The position numbers and the translations under genes were made by a program. The notes beneath the pieces are model-generated. The model saw only the letters and a program-made list of their open reading frames with translations. It was not told where the DNA came from and made no database searches. Source: Lachnospiraceae bacterium (GTDB lineage: Bacteria > Bacillota > Clostridia > Lachnospirales > Lachnospiraceae). Taken from it: 46,084 bases of DNA. Below are positions 8,648 to 16,243 of the stretch, in pieces (the first letter of the stretch is position 1; every line of letters starts with the position of its first letter). The DNA lies in assembly GCA_024405155.1 (NCBI GenBank), contig JAKSPC010000012.1:1-46084 (forward strand), given 5' to 3'.

Positions 8648-9330
8648 TGGGAAAACTGTTCGATCCTGAATCAAAACTCATGCAGGCATTGACAAAGTAC
8701 GCCACAGTCCTTCTCTGCGGCGTGCTTTGGCTGCTGTGCTGCCTTCCCGTCATCACCGCGGGGGCTGCCACCACGTCCATGCACCGTATGATGTTCAATA
8801 TCCGGGAAGACAAGATCGCCGGCTTCAAAAAGTTCTTTCAGACCTTCGGAAAAGAGTTCAAAAAAAGCACGATCCTGTGGCTCATTGACATGGTCTGCAT
8901 CGTCGTGCTTCTTTTCCTGTTTAATCTGATCAGTACTTCCAACGGCACCGATACCCTGTCGCTGCCGCTGCTGGTCATCTTTTTCCTGCCGTTTTTTACC
9001 TGGATGCTCTCTTTTGCTTATGTATTCCCGTTAACGGCATTTTTTGAGAACACTGTGGGCGCCACTATCCGGAACGGCTTCCTGATCGCAGTCAGGTATC
9101 TGAAATATACGCTTCCGATCCTGGGGCTTTCTATCCTTCCCGTGATCGGCTATATCTTCTCGGAATACTACTTTCTGCTGCTTCTGCCGATCTGGCTCCT
9201 CATCCTTCTGCCTCTGATCTTTTATCTTCAGAGCAACTTTTTCTTAAAGATCTTTTCTGACCTCATACCCGGCAAACCGGACAGCAGCCTCAGCGAGGGA
9301 TCCGGTAGCGTCGACGAAGTCACCGGCTAA
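8647..9330 (+). CDS. DUF624 (YesL-like) membrane protein
   Basis: A 227-residue integral membrane protein. The opening KYATVLLCGVLWLLCCLPVI followed by TAGAATTSMHRMM is the DUF624/YesL signature, and about five hydrophobic segments follow. YesL-type genes usually accompany carbohydrate ABC transporters and their regulators in Firmicutes, but their function is unknown. The start overlaps the YjbQ stop. The last 87 nt run antisense to the end of the racemase gene on the other strand, an unusually long convergent overlap. Confidence 0.85.
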   Translation: MGKLFDPESKLMQALTKYATVLLCGVLWLLCCLPVITAGAATTSMHRMMFNIREDKIAGFKKFFQTFGKEFKKSTILWLIDMVCIVVLLFLFNLISTSNGTDTLSLPLLVIFFLPFFTWMLSFAYVFPLTAFFENTVGATIRNGFLIAVRYLKYTLPILGLSILPVIGYIFSEYYFLLLLPIWLLILLPLIFYLQSNFFLKIFSDLIPGKPDSSLSEGSGSVDEVTG

Positions 9331-9954
9331 ACCATAAAGCGTTACGGCCAGGGGCAGTTCCGTACAGGCAAGTACGGCTATTGTCCCTGTTTTTTTGATG
9401 AATCCGTTGATGTCCGACGTAAGTTCCTGCATCCTGCCTTCTTTCGGGGCACCGGCTTTCACGCCTTCATAAATGATGCTCATGACCTTTTTCTGGGTCT
9501 CGGGATCCGGGTAAATGGTCCTGATCCCTTTTTTCTCAAACACCTTGTCATAGACACCGGCTTTTCCCGTTCCGTCCGTTGCCAGGATCAGCGCTTCCGT
9601 CTTTCCTTTGGCAAGTACCTGATCTGCCGCAGATTCGATAATGGAGACCACGGGGATCTTTACCGCATTCCTTACATGATCCACAAAATAATGGGCAGTG
9701 TTGCAGGGCATGATCAGAAAGTCAGCTCCGGCCTGCTCCAGACGCTTCGCCGATGCGTTAAGTTCCGGAACGGGATCGGCACCTCCGGAAAGGATCGCTG
9801 CCGTTCTGTCCGGGATATTGGTATTGGAATCAATGATCACGTGGATGTGATCCTGATCTTTTGCCGCTTCCGTCATCCGTATGATCTTCTGAAAAAGATC
9901 TGCCGTTGCCAGCGGCCCCATGCCGCCCAGGATCCCTATCGTTTTTTTTGTCAT
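9244..9954 (-). CDS. Aspartate/glutamate racemase family protein
   Basis: A 236-residue two-domain, cofactor-independent racemase. The N-terminal KKTIGILGGMGPLATADLF, the first catalytic cysteine in MPCNTAH (Cys84) and the second in LACTELPL (Cys197) are all present, so it should be active. The family converts L- to D-aspartate or glutamate, or acts on related acids. AGAGGAAAAG precedes the ATG. The gene lies 60 nt downstream of the TIM-like gene, but a strong terminator lies between them, so it may rely on read-through. Its C-terminus overlaps the DUF624 gene. Confidence 0.87.
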   Translation of the reverse strand: MTKKTIGILGGMGPLATADLFQKIIRMTEAAKDQDHIHVIIDSNTNIPDRTAAILSGGADPVPELNASAKRLEQAGADFLIMPCNTAHYFVDHVRNAVKIPVVSIIESAADQVLAKGKTEALILATDGTGKAGVYDKVFEKKGIRTIYPDPETQKKVMSIIYEGVKAGAPKEGRMQELTSDINGFIKKTGTIAVLACTELPLAVTLYGLAGDFVDATGSLAEAAVRFAGYEVRKDL

Positions 9955-9967
9955 AGACTTTTCCTCT

Positions 9968-9999
9968 AAAAAATCCCCGCGCCCTTCTGGACACGGGGA
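9968..9999 (-). terminator. Intrinsic terminator after the TIM-like gene
   Basis: Read on the minus strand, an 11-bp stem (TCCCCGTGTCC with GGGCGCGGGGA, two wobble pairs) with an AGAA loop is followed by TTTTTT. It separates the TIM-like gene from the racemase. Confidence 0.8.
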
Positions 10000-10014
10000 C
10001 CGTATTCTTAATAA

Positions 10015-10710
10015 TTACTTCTTTGCCAGATCGGCTTTTGCCTTTGCTACGGCCGCTACCATTTCGTCCAGAAGCTCTGCGGGACGGTCGGACTTGATGA
10101 TACCGCTGGCTGCGCCTGCCGCGTCAGAACCTGCCATGATGTAATCATAAACGTCCTGGGCGGTGGAGATACCTGCAGCGATCTCGGTGATGATCTTCGG
10201 GTCCACCTCTCCGACGGCCTTTACCACGCCGGTAACGTACTTCATGTCCGGTGACGTACCGGTACCGATGAGCTCGGAGGGTTCCGGATTCATGATATCG
10301 GGATGAAGATTTGCCACTGCCATTGCTTCTGCGATAGAGTCCGCACATACGAAGGACTTGATGCCTGCCTCGCGGCATCTGTCGATGGCACCCTTGATGT
10401 CACAGAGGGCCATGGGTCTCTCACAATGGTTGAGACATGCGCCCCAGGCGCCTGCTTCCTTTAAAGCTTCGGGAATGATCTTTCCCATGCCTCTGCCGGG
10501 CTTCCAGTTGTCCACGCACTGTGCGATAACAAAAAGATGCGGGCATTCTCTGGCGATGTCCTTCATGTTCATGAAGGAAGATATGAACAGAACGTCCACG
10601 TCATACTTTACAGCTGCCGCTTCGCACATTCTGGCAAATTCCATCTCCTTTTCACCATAGAGATAGCACTTCACACCGGTCTCAAAATAAGGTACTCGTA
10701 ATTCTTTCAT
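10015..10710 (-). CDS. Archaeal-type triose-phosphate isomerase-like protein
   Basis: A 231-residue TIM-barrel protein that looks like the short archaeal form of triose-phosphate isomerase rather than the usual bacterial TpiA. Supporting features are the Cys/Asn/His segment ACLNHCERP (the NHSE-like catalytic region), EPSELIGTGTS holding the catalytic Glu, and AAGISTAQDVYDY with SDAAGAASGI, matching the phosphate-binding end of the barrel. AAGGAG precedes the ATG and a good promoter lies upstream. It may serve a dedicated sugar pathway rather than central glycolysis. That role is inference. Confidence 0.72.
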   Translation of the reverse strand: MKELRVPYFETGVKCYLYGEKEMEFARMCEAAAVKYDVDVLFISSFMNMKDIARECPHLFVIAQCVDNWKPGRGMGKIIPEALKEAGAWGACLNHCERPMALCDIKGAIDRCREAGIKSFVCADSIAEAMAVANLHPDIMNPEPSELIGTGTSPDMKYVTGVVKAVGEVDPKIITEIAAGISTAQDVYDYIMAGSDAAGAASGIIKSDRPAELLDEMVAAVAKAKADLAKK

Positions 10711-10755
10711 AATGGCTCCTTTTTATGCGCATTATCGCGCCAGATTTCTTATACT

Positions 10756-10784
10756 ATTCTATCACAATTTCAAAAGTCCTGCAA
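10756..10784 (-). promoter_or_regulatory. Promoter for the TIM-like gene
   Basis: On the minus strand TTGCAG (10779-10784) and TAGAAT (10756-10761) are 17 bp apart, about 45 nt upstream of the start codon. Confidence 0.6.
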
Positions 10785-10806
10785 AGGAAAATGGCAGGCG
10801 GTTTTA

Positions 10807-10834
10807 TTGGACACCGCGGCTCGTACAATACACT
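10807..10834 (+). promoter_or_regulatory. Candidate promoter for the 39-residue membrane protein
   Basis: TTGGAC (10807-10812) and TACACT (10829-10834) lie 16 bp apart, about 60 nt before the small gene at 10894. The -10 match is moderate. Confidence 0.4.
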
Positions 10835-10893
10835 TGTAAGCTAACAGACAGGCGTCGATACGATCCGCATCATTTTTCACAGGAGGTTGTCCC

Positions 10894-11013
10894 ATGATCA
10901 TTTTCAGTCTGATCCTTCTCATTTTTCCCAGCTGCTACATCACCTACTGGATCTTTGACAGGAAAGAACAGCAGGAATTTAAGAAAAGGGCACGGCACGC
11001 TTTCCGGCCCTGA
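10894..11013 (+). CDS. Small single-pass membrane protein (39 aa)
   Basis: A short gene that starts at ATG 10894 behind a near-perfect AGGAGGTTGTCCC ribosome site. It encodes MIIFSLILLIFPSCYITYW and then a charged tail rich in Lys, Arg, Glu and Gln, ending at TGA 11011-11013. Residues 1-19 form one membrane segment; the rest is a basic amphipathic tail predicted to be cytoplasmic. It has its own candidate promoter and ends 10 nt from the convergent dapF gene. No family is recognised. The strong ribosome site and the clear membrane-plus-tail pattern argue that it is expressed. Confidence 0.6.
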   Translation: MIIFSLILLIFPSCYITYWIFDRKEQQEFKKRARHAFRP

Positions 11014-11022
11014 TCCTTTACT

Positions 11023-11886
11023 TCAGAACAGCTCTTCATCCAGGACCGTTCCCCGGGCAACCATATTTGTGGGGCCCGTCAGATAGATCCCGGCGTTTTC
11101 TCCGGTCACGATATCGATCACCAGAAGACCGCCGCGCACGTGGACCTTCACGTTCTTTCCGGAAACAAGGCCTTTCTGTGCAAGTACATGCACCACGGAA
11201 CCGGTCCCGGTCCCGCAGGCAAAGGTAAAGTCCTCCACACCGCGTTCATACGTAAGCTCGTCCAGTTCATCCGGTCCGATGATGCGATAAAAGTTTACGT
11301 TGGCTCCCTTTGGAAATTCCTTTGCATAGCGAAGTTCCCTGCCCAGATCCCACACCGGTTCCTTTTCCTTCCCGTGTAAGGCACTTAAAGTGCCTGTTAC
11401 GGCCATCGGGAGTTTTGTACAGTCAACCACCGCATGGGGTATCCCGGGGTTCCCCAGCTCGACGTAGGATGCCTCGACAGGCCCTATTGTACTCTCTATG
11501 ACAAGATCCTTTACAGCGGACGGATCGTTCAGACGGATGCGGTAATTTCTTTTGTCGATCCGCTTTCCCGTAACGATGCCGGCAGTCGTTTCGATAGTCT
11601 GGTCCTCTCCGGAAAGACCGGTCTCGTACGCGTAGCGACAGATGCAGCGGGCTCCGTTTCCGCACATCTCTCCCATGGTCCCGTCGGAGTTGAAGAACAG
11701 CATGCGAAAATCGCATCCTTCCTTTTCTGACGGCAGGACCAGCATGAATCCGTCAGCTCCGATGGAAAGATGCCTCCTGCAAAGGTTCTCTGCCAGCTTC
11801 GGGCAGTCCTCGGGCAGGATCTTTTCTCTGATCCCGTCGACGATCAGAAAATCATTGCCGGCTCCGTTCATTTTTGTAAAGTTCAT
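11023..11886 (-). CDS. dapF: Diaminopimelate epimerase
   Basis: Converts LL- to meso-diaminopimelate for lysine and peptidoglycan synthesis. The start MNFTKMNGAGNDFLIVDG is diagnostic. The two catalytic cysteines are Cys75 in GTMGEMCGNGAR and Cys224 in FACGTGTGS. Length 287 is normal. It is the last gene of an eight-gene minus-strand operon, 13 nt after the metallophosphoesterase gene. No terminator is visible after it; the small convergent gene ends 10 nt away. Confidence 0.95.
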   Translation of the reverse strand: MNFTKMNGAGNDFLIVDGIREKILPEDCPKLAENLCRRHLSIGADGFMLVLPSEKEGCDFRMLFFNSDGTMGEMCGNGARCICRYAYETGLSGEDQTIETTAGIVTGKRIDKRNYRIRLNDPSAVKDLVIESTIGPVEASYVELGNPGIPHAVVDCTKLPMAVTGTLSALHGKEKEPVWDLGRELRYAKEFPKGANVNFYRIIGPDELDELTYERGVEDFTFACGTGTGSVVHVLAQKGLVSGKNVKVHVRGGLLVIDIVTGENAGIYLTGPTNMVARGTVLDEELF

Positions 11887-11899
11887 CTTGCAGCCCCCT

Positions 11900-12640
11900 T
11901 TATTGGCGATTCATCTGTTTTACCATCGTATAGACGGAGTACAGAAGGGAATCCTTCCCCGTGATCTTTAATCTGTCCGTCACGGCGATCACGCCGCTGG
12001 CGGCCTCTTTCAGGATCCTGTCATCCTCTTCCGCCGTCTTCATAGGCACTGTCACGTCCAGTTCATGTTTTTCATAGGCATTGATAATGGTGGTCTCGTC
12101 GTAATGATGGATCCGCTGCATCTGCATGCCGTAATTCAGATGGGTATGACCATGGACCAGGTAGACCGGTTTATACTTTTTCATCAGTGCAAGGAATGCT
12201 TCAAAGCCACGATGACAGTAATCCTCCGCATCCCCCAGTCCCATCGGTGCCGCATGGGTGAGCACGATGTCCACACCGCCCGCCAGCCGGATCTTCCGTT
12301 CCAGTTTGCGGATCCGTTTTTCCATCTCATCTTCCGTATACTGGTATCTTCCGCCGTTGTAGGCCATGGTACCGCCCAGCCCCAGGATCCTTACACCCTT
12401 TGCGACTACCAGGTCGTCATCCGCGCAGATACATCCTTCCGGCGGCTTTACATCGTATCTCGTATCATGGTTTCCGTGCACGTAGACCAGAGGTTTGTTG
12501 GCCATGGTCTCTATGAACGTAAGGTACTCTCCCTTCAGGTCTCCCGCCGAAAGGATAAGCTCGTAACCGGAAAGTCTTCCCGGCTGGTAATAGTCATAAA
12601 GACTCTTTACTTCTTCGTCTGCCAAAAGGAGTATTTTCAT
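11900..12640 (-). CDS. Metallophosphoesterase
   Basis: A 246-residue calcineurin-like phosphoesterase. Metal-site motifs are SAGDLKGEY (the GD motif), YVHGNHDTRYD (GNHD/E motif), LTHAAPMGLGD and VHGHTHLNYG. The first motif is altered: the usual DxH near the N-terminus reads LLADEEV, so one metal ligand may be lost or supplied otherwise. The start overlaps the upstream stop by 4 nt. A cytoplasmic nucleotide or phosphodiester hydrolase is likely; the substrate is unknown. Confidence 0.83.
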   Translation of the reverse strand: MKILLLADEEVKSLYDYYQPGRLSGYELILSAGDLKGEYLTFIETMANKPLVYVHGNHDTRYDVKPPEGCICADDDLVVAKGVRILGLGGTMAYNGGRYQYTEDEMEKRIRKLERKIRLAGGVDIVLTHAAPMGLGDAEDYCHRGFEAFLALMKKYKPVYLVHGHTHLNYGMQMQRIHHYDETTIINAYEKHELDVTVPMKTAEEDDRILKEAASGVIAVTDRLKITGKDSLLYSVYTMVKQMNRQ

Positions 12641-14580
12641 ACCAGGAATTCCTCCTTTTCCGGCGGGATCTGGTTTCTGTACACGCCCAGGATCCTTACC
12701 AGGGTCTGTGCCATGGGCAGAAGGTCATCAAATGCCGGGATCTCTCCGTCCACGTTATCTAAAAGCCAGTCCATCTTCATGATCTCTTCCGGCGTAAGGA
12801 TCCGGTCTCCCTCATTTCGTACCTTTCCGGCGCTGTCCACCATGCGGGTGCGGAAAATATCCACGGTCTCGTGAATGATCCCGTCCTTTAGGATCTGCGC
12901 CAGTTTCTTCTGGCCATCAGGCAGTTTTTCCGAAAGCAGGATGTCAATGATGCCGGAGTTCATTCCCCACCAGTAATTCACTGCCTTGTCATCGTCATAT
13001 TCCGTATCCCACTCACCGTTCAGGATGTAGCGGCAGACTCTTTCATAAAAAATGCCCCAGTTCCAACAGGGACCGGCAATGGGCCGGATCTCTTTTCCGT
13101 CAATGAAATAGGTTCCCCAGGTGGCATCCACGCTCAGACTTTCATCCGCCGCCACATCGTGGTTGGATATCACATGGACTCCCCTGGCCAAAAGTTTTCC
13201 GGAAGGATCCTTTTCGGTACAGCTCCACCTTAAGGCGATGCGGATACCCGGGTGCGTCAGCCTTGCTCCCAGAGCAAAGGCGTTGATCTCCGCGGGAACG
13301 CCGAAAATGGGGTATTTTGCCACGAATCCTATGGTATCCTCTTTCGTCATGGCACCGGCAAGAGCACCGGCAATAAACTTGGATTCGTACATCCGGCAGT
13401 AATAGGCTCTGACACCCGGCATGGGAAGCGACAACGCGCAGACGAAAACAAAAACGTCGTGATGCAGGCTTTTGATCCTTCTGGTGGCGGCGATCAGCGT
13501 GGGGGCTGTTACAAACAGAGCTTTTGCTCCGGCCCGAATGGCCGTCTCCATGACTTCGTCCGCCGTATCCGCATCTGCAAAATATGTCTTTACGGTCACC
13601 CTGTCTCCCAGAGTTTTCTCCAGATATTCCTCTCCCAGCTCATGTCCTTTGATCCAGTTGCTTCCCGAAGAACGGGAGGCGTGGATAAAAGCCGCTTCCA
13701 GCGTGGTCATGGCGGCAGAAAACAGTCTGGTGAAAAATCCCCGGTCGATGGTCTCCGGTTCCGTGTTGATATCCTCCGTCTGATGCTTTGCCAGGTAAAC
13801 GATCTCCGGCCATACGTTGTTCAGGCTCTTTTCCAGTTCCTTAAAGCTCATGGTCTTTAAGGACTCATAAGGGTATACCTGCAGCCAGCAGATGAGCGCA
13901 TCCGAAGGCGTGATATCATAAAACTCGTTTTTCATCTTTTCCCTGAACACGTTGGTAAACAGAGAAAAACGGCTGGAAAATCCCATGCGTTCCTCTTCCG
14001 TCCATACATGATCCGGCGCAAACCCCAGGGAGGCCTGCAGTTTGGCATAAAGCCCCCGGTGCCTGAACTGTACCGTATACAGCCGGGAAAGATCAAAGAA
14101 TTTCAGGAATTCCTGGTAGACCTGATACTTGTGGCTGTTTGACCATGCCGGAAGGATCCTGGTAACGGAAGCCTGAAGGGACGGAGAGCCCAGACTTTTT
14201 AACACGCTTACCCGTTTGTTTCCTTCCTGCACATAAAAAAGGCCCATGTACTCATAGACCTTGACGGCATCCCGGATGCCTTCGGCAAAATGAGCCGCAC
14301 ACAAAGAGATCCACTTCACGCCGAATTCCGATTCCGGCTCCAGAAGCGGCATATAGTTTCCGGCAAAGGCCTCCTGTCTTCCTCTGGTCCTGGTCCCCTT
14401 TATGAGATCCGTGGGAATATCCATGATCCCCAGGTACTGGGTGTTCAGGGCCGTTGTATTGACCGTCTCGTCCAGAGAGACCAGATAAGGGTACTCTCCT
14501 CTGGAGACCGCCCCGTTATAATAGGTGAGGCCCTTTTTCAGGGCCTCTCTGTATTGATCGCTTGCTTCTTTTGTAATCAT
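12637..14580 (-). CDS. ParB-like/BMP-domain fusion protein without signal peptide
   Basis: A 647-residue protein in two recognisable parts. Residues about 50-145 resemble a ParB/sulfiredoxin-like nucleotide-binding fold, with VQEGNKRVSVLKSLG near 117-131 as the core motif. Residues about 285-540 resemble the BMP family of purine-nucleoside binding proteins (GAKALFVTAPT, KFIAGALAGAMT, IGFVAKYPIFGVPAEINAF). BMP proteins are normally lipoproteins, but here the N-terminus (MITKEASDQYREALKKG) has no signal, so the protein should be cytoplasmic and could be a sensor. It lies directly downstream of the ECF S component (2-nt gap), suggesting a link with nucleoside or vitamin status. Function not established. 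Confidence 0.65.
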   Translation of the reverse strand: MITKEASDQYREALKKGLTYYNGAVSRGEYPYLVSLDETVNTTALNTQYLGIMDIPTDLIKGTRTRGRQEAFAGNYMPLLEPESEFGVKWISLCAAHFAEGIRDAVKVYEYMGLFYVQEGNKRVSVLKSLGSPSLQASVTRILPAWSNSHKYQVYQEFLKFFDLSRLYTVQFRHRGLYAKLQASLGFAPDHVWTEEERMGFSSRFSLFTNVFREKMKNEFYDITPSDALICWLQVYPYESLKTMSFKELEKSLNNVWPEIVYLAKHQTEDINTEPETIDRGFFTRLFSAAMTTLEAAFIHASRSSGSNWIKGHELGEEYLEKTLGDRVTVKTYFADADTADEVMETAIRAGAKALFVTAPTLIAATRRIKSLHHDVFVFVCALSLPMPGVRAYYCRMYESKFIAGALAGAMTKEDTIGFVAKYPIFGVPAEINAFALGARLTHPGIRIALRWSCTEKDPSGKLLARGVHVISNHDVAADESLSVDATWGTYFIDGKEIRPIAGPCWNWGIFYERVCRYILNGEWDTEYDDDKAVNYWWGMNSGIIDILLSEKLPDGQKKLAQILKDGIIHETVDIFRTRMVDSAGKVRNEGDRILTPEEIMKMDWLLDNVDGEIPAFDDLLPMAQTLVRILGVYRNQIPPEKEEFLV

Positions 14581-14582
14581 GC

Positions 14583-15152
14583 TTACCTCTTCAGGAACTT
14601 AAGCACCGCTTTGGCGATGATCCCGCCCAGAATGGTACATACGGCCGCTTCCACCAGAGCGTTCACACCCGCCATGGCCACAATGATCTCCCAGGCCGTG
14701 GAACCGAACTGTTTCAGATAGTCGCTCTGCCCGAACAGAAGGACCATCAGCCCCAGGAAAAGGACCGTATTGGTCACCGTTCCGGCAAAAGACGCCGCAA
14801 AAACGGAAAGCGTTCCCGTCACAGCCTTATAGACAAGTGCCGCAAATACGCCTACCAGCACTCTGGGAAGCAGACACACCACGGTCATGTAAAACGGGTT
14901 GATGTTCATGAGCGTCGTACCGAACACGTCCATGCCGAAACACTGCACCAGGCTGGTCATTCCGAAAACCAGTCCCAGGATGGCACCGCCCTTTACGCCG
15001 CAGGTAATGGCTGCGATCACCACGGGGATGCACAGGAATGTGATCTTGATGGGGCCGATGGGAAGATACCCCAAAGGCGTGAACGCCATAACGATGAGGA
15101 TCGCCGAAAGAAGGGCGATCTGCGTCAGCATGCCGGTCTTCAGTGTCTTCAC
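14583..15152 (-). CDS. ECF transporter S component
   Basis: A 189-residue membrane protein with about six hydrophobic segments. The opening LTQIALLSAILIVMAFTPLG then YLPIGPIKITFLCIPVV and the GGAILGLVFG segment are typical of substrate-binding S components of energy-coupling-factor transporters, which borrow a shared EcfAAT module encoded elsewhere. No energising subunits are nearby. It overlaps the end of the EEP gene by 4 nt and is followed at once by the BMP-fusion gene. The substrate is unknown; a vitamin or nucleoside precursor is plausible. Confidence 0.78.
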   Translation of the reverse strand: MKTLKTGMLTQIALLSAILIVMAFTPLGYLPIGPIKITFLCIPVVIAAITCGVKGGAILGLVFGMTSLVQCFGMDVFGTTLMNINPFYMTVVCLLPRVLVGVFAALVYKAVTGTLSVFAASFAGTVTNTVLFLGLMVLLFGQSDYLKQFGSTAWEIIVAMAGVNALVEAAVCTILGGIIAKAVLKFLKR

Positions 15153-16225
15153 TTTGTCTCCTCCAGAATGAACTTCATGTATACGGGGTTGTGGTCCGAG
15201 CTGAAGAACTGCTTGTCGATCACATTGGTATCCACAACCTTCACATTTTCGGAAACCAGGAATCCGTCCACAGTGAGCACGGGATTCCCCTTCACATACG
15301 GCTTGTCGCAGTTCCGGCAGGAAGCAACGGGAGCATCCTCGTGAAGCGGTACGATCTTCCGGATGGAAAGTCCTTCAAACAGGCTGTCGTCAATGGGCTG
15401 CGCCCAGGTGTATTCCGACAGATCCACGCCGAAAACCGTCTCTGAATCCCCGGTCAGATCCTTATTGAAGTCGCCGCCGGCAATGCAGTAGTTCCCCTTG
15501 TTGTACTCGTTCTGCATGTCTTTCAGAAGAAGACGGAGCTGCTCCGTGGTCACTTTACCGTCCGAAGTGTATGCGGAAAGATGCAGATTGTAAAGCACGA
15601 GCTCTTTTCCGTTATCCAGCGGGATCCTGTGGATGGCGTAGCAGCGGTCCAGATCCAGCATTTTGGTAACGCCTGTCTCTACCGGAAGTTCCTTCCGGAA
15701 AGCGCTTCTGATATTGTATGCGGAAAACGTAAGGAGCCCCGATCTGGAAGCACCGTGAGGCCGGGTGAACGGATACATCAGATACGGAGAATCGTAATTC
15801 TGCGCGAAGGTATGTGTATACCCCCGCAAAGGATCGATGATGTACTCTCTTTCATCCACGTGCCAGCTCCTTGTGGAGTCGATGTCCACTTCCTGCACGA
15901 GGTAGAGATCCGCCGCCTCGTCTTTCAGATCGCTGCCGATCAGCTCAAGGTTACGGATCAGTCCTTCCTTGCTTCTGGCCCGGGATTCCTTTCCTCCGTC
16001 CATAAAGAAGGTGAAATCCTGCTCGTAGGCACCGAAGCCGATGTTCCAGGAGACGATCTTCATCTCTTCTCCTGCCGGCATGATCTCCGTCACAGGATCC
16101 GAAACCGGAAGGTCTCTGTCTCCGATCCTGTAATAGGAAAGGAACACATAGGCAAGATAAACGAGCACTGCGATCAGCAGTACCAGAAGGATAATGCCTA
16201 TGGTCTTCAATATCTTTTTCAGCAT
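15149..16225 (-). CDS. Membrane-anchored endonuclease/exonuclease/phosphatase family protein
   Basis: 358 residues with one N-terminal membrane anchor (about residues 5-32) and an EEP domain outside the membrane. Catalytic motifs run in order: KIVSWNIGFG, LYLVQEVD (metal-binding Glu), IAGGDFNKDL, and FFSSDHNPVYM with the catalytic Asp-His. The family hydrolyses phosphodiesters such as nucleic acids, inositol phosphates or sphingomyelin; the DNase/lipid choice cannot be made here. An AGGATGC-type ribosome site and an 18-nt gap from the dehydrogenase gene fit the operon. Confidence 0.85.
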   Translation of the reverse strand: MLKKILKTIGIILLVLLIAVLVYLAYVFLSYYRIGDRDLPVSDPVTEIMPAGEEMKIVSWNIGFGAYEQDFTFFMDGGKESRARSKEGLIRNLELIGSDLKDEAADLYLVQEVDIDSTRSWHVDEREYIIDPLRGYTHTFAQNYDSPYLMYPFTRPHGASRSGLLTFSAYNIRSAFRKELPVETGVTKMLDLDRCYAIHRIPLDNGKELVLYNLHLSAYTSDGKVTTEQLRLLLKDMQNEYNKGNYCIAGGDFNKDLTGDSETVFGVDLSEYTWAQPIDDSLFEGLSIRKIVPLHEDAPVASCRNCDKPYVKGNPVLTVDGFLVSENVKVVDTNVIDKQFFSSDHNPVYMKFILEETK

Positions 16226-16243
16226 CCTGTATCTTCCTCCGTG

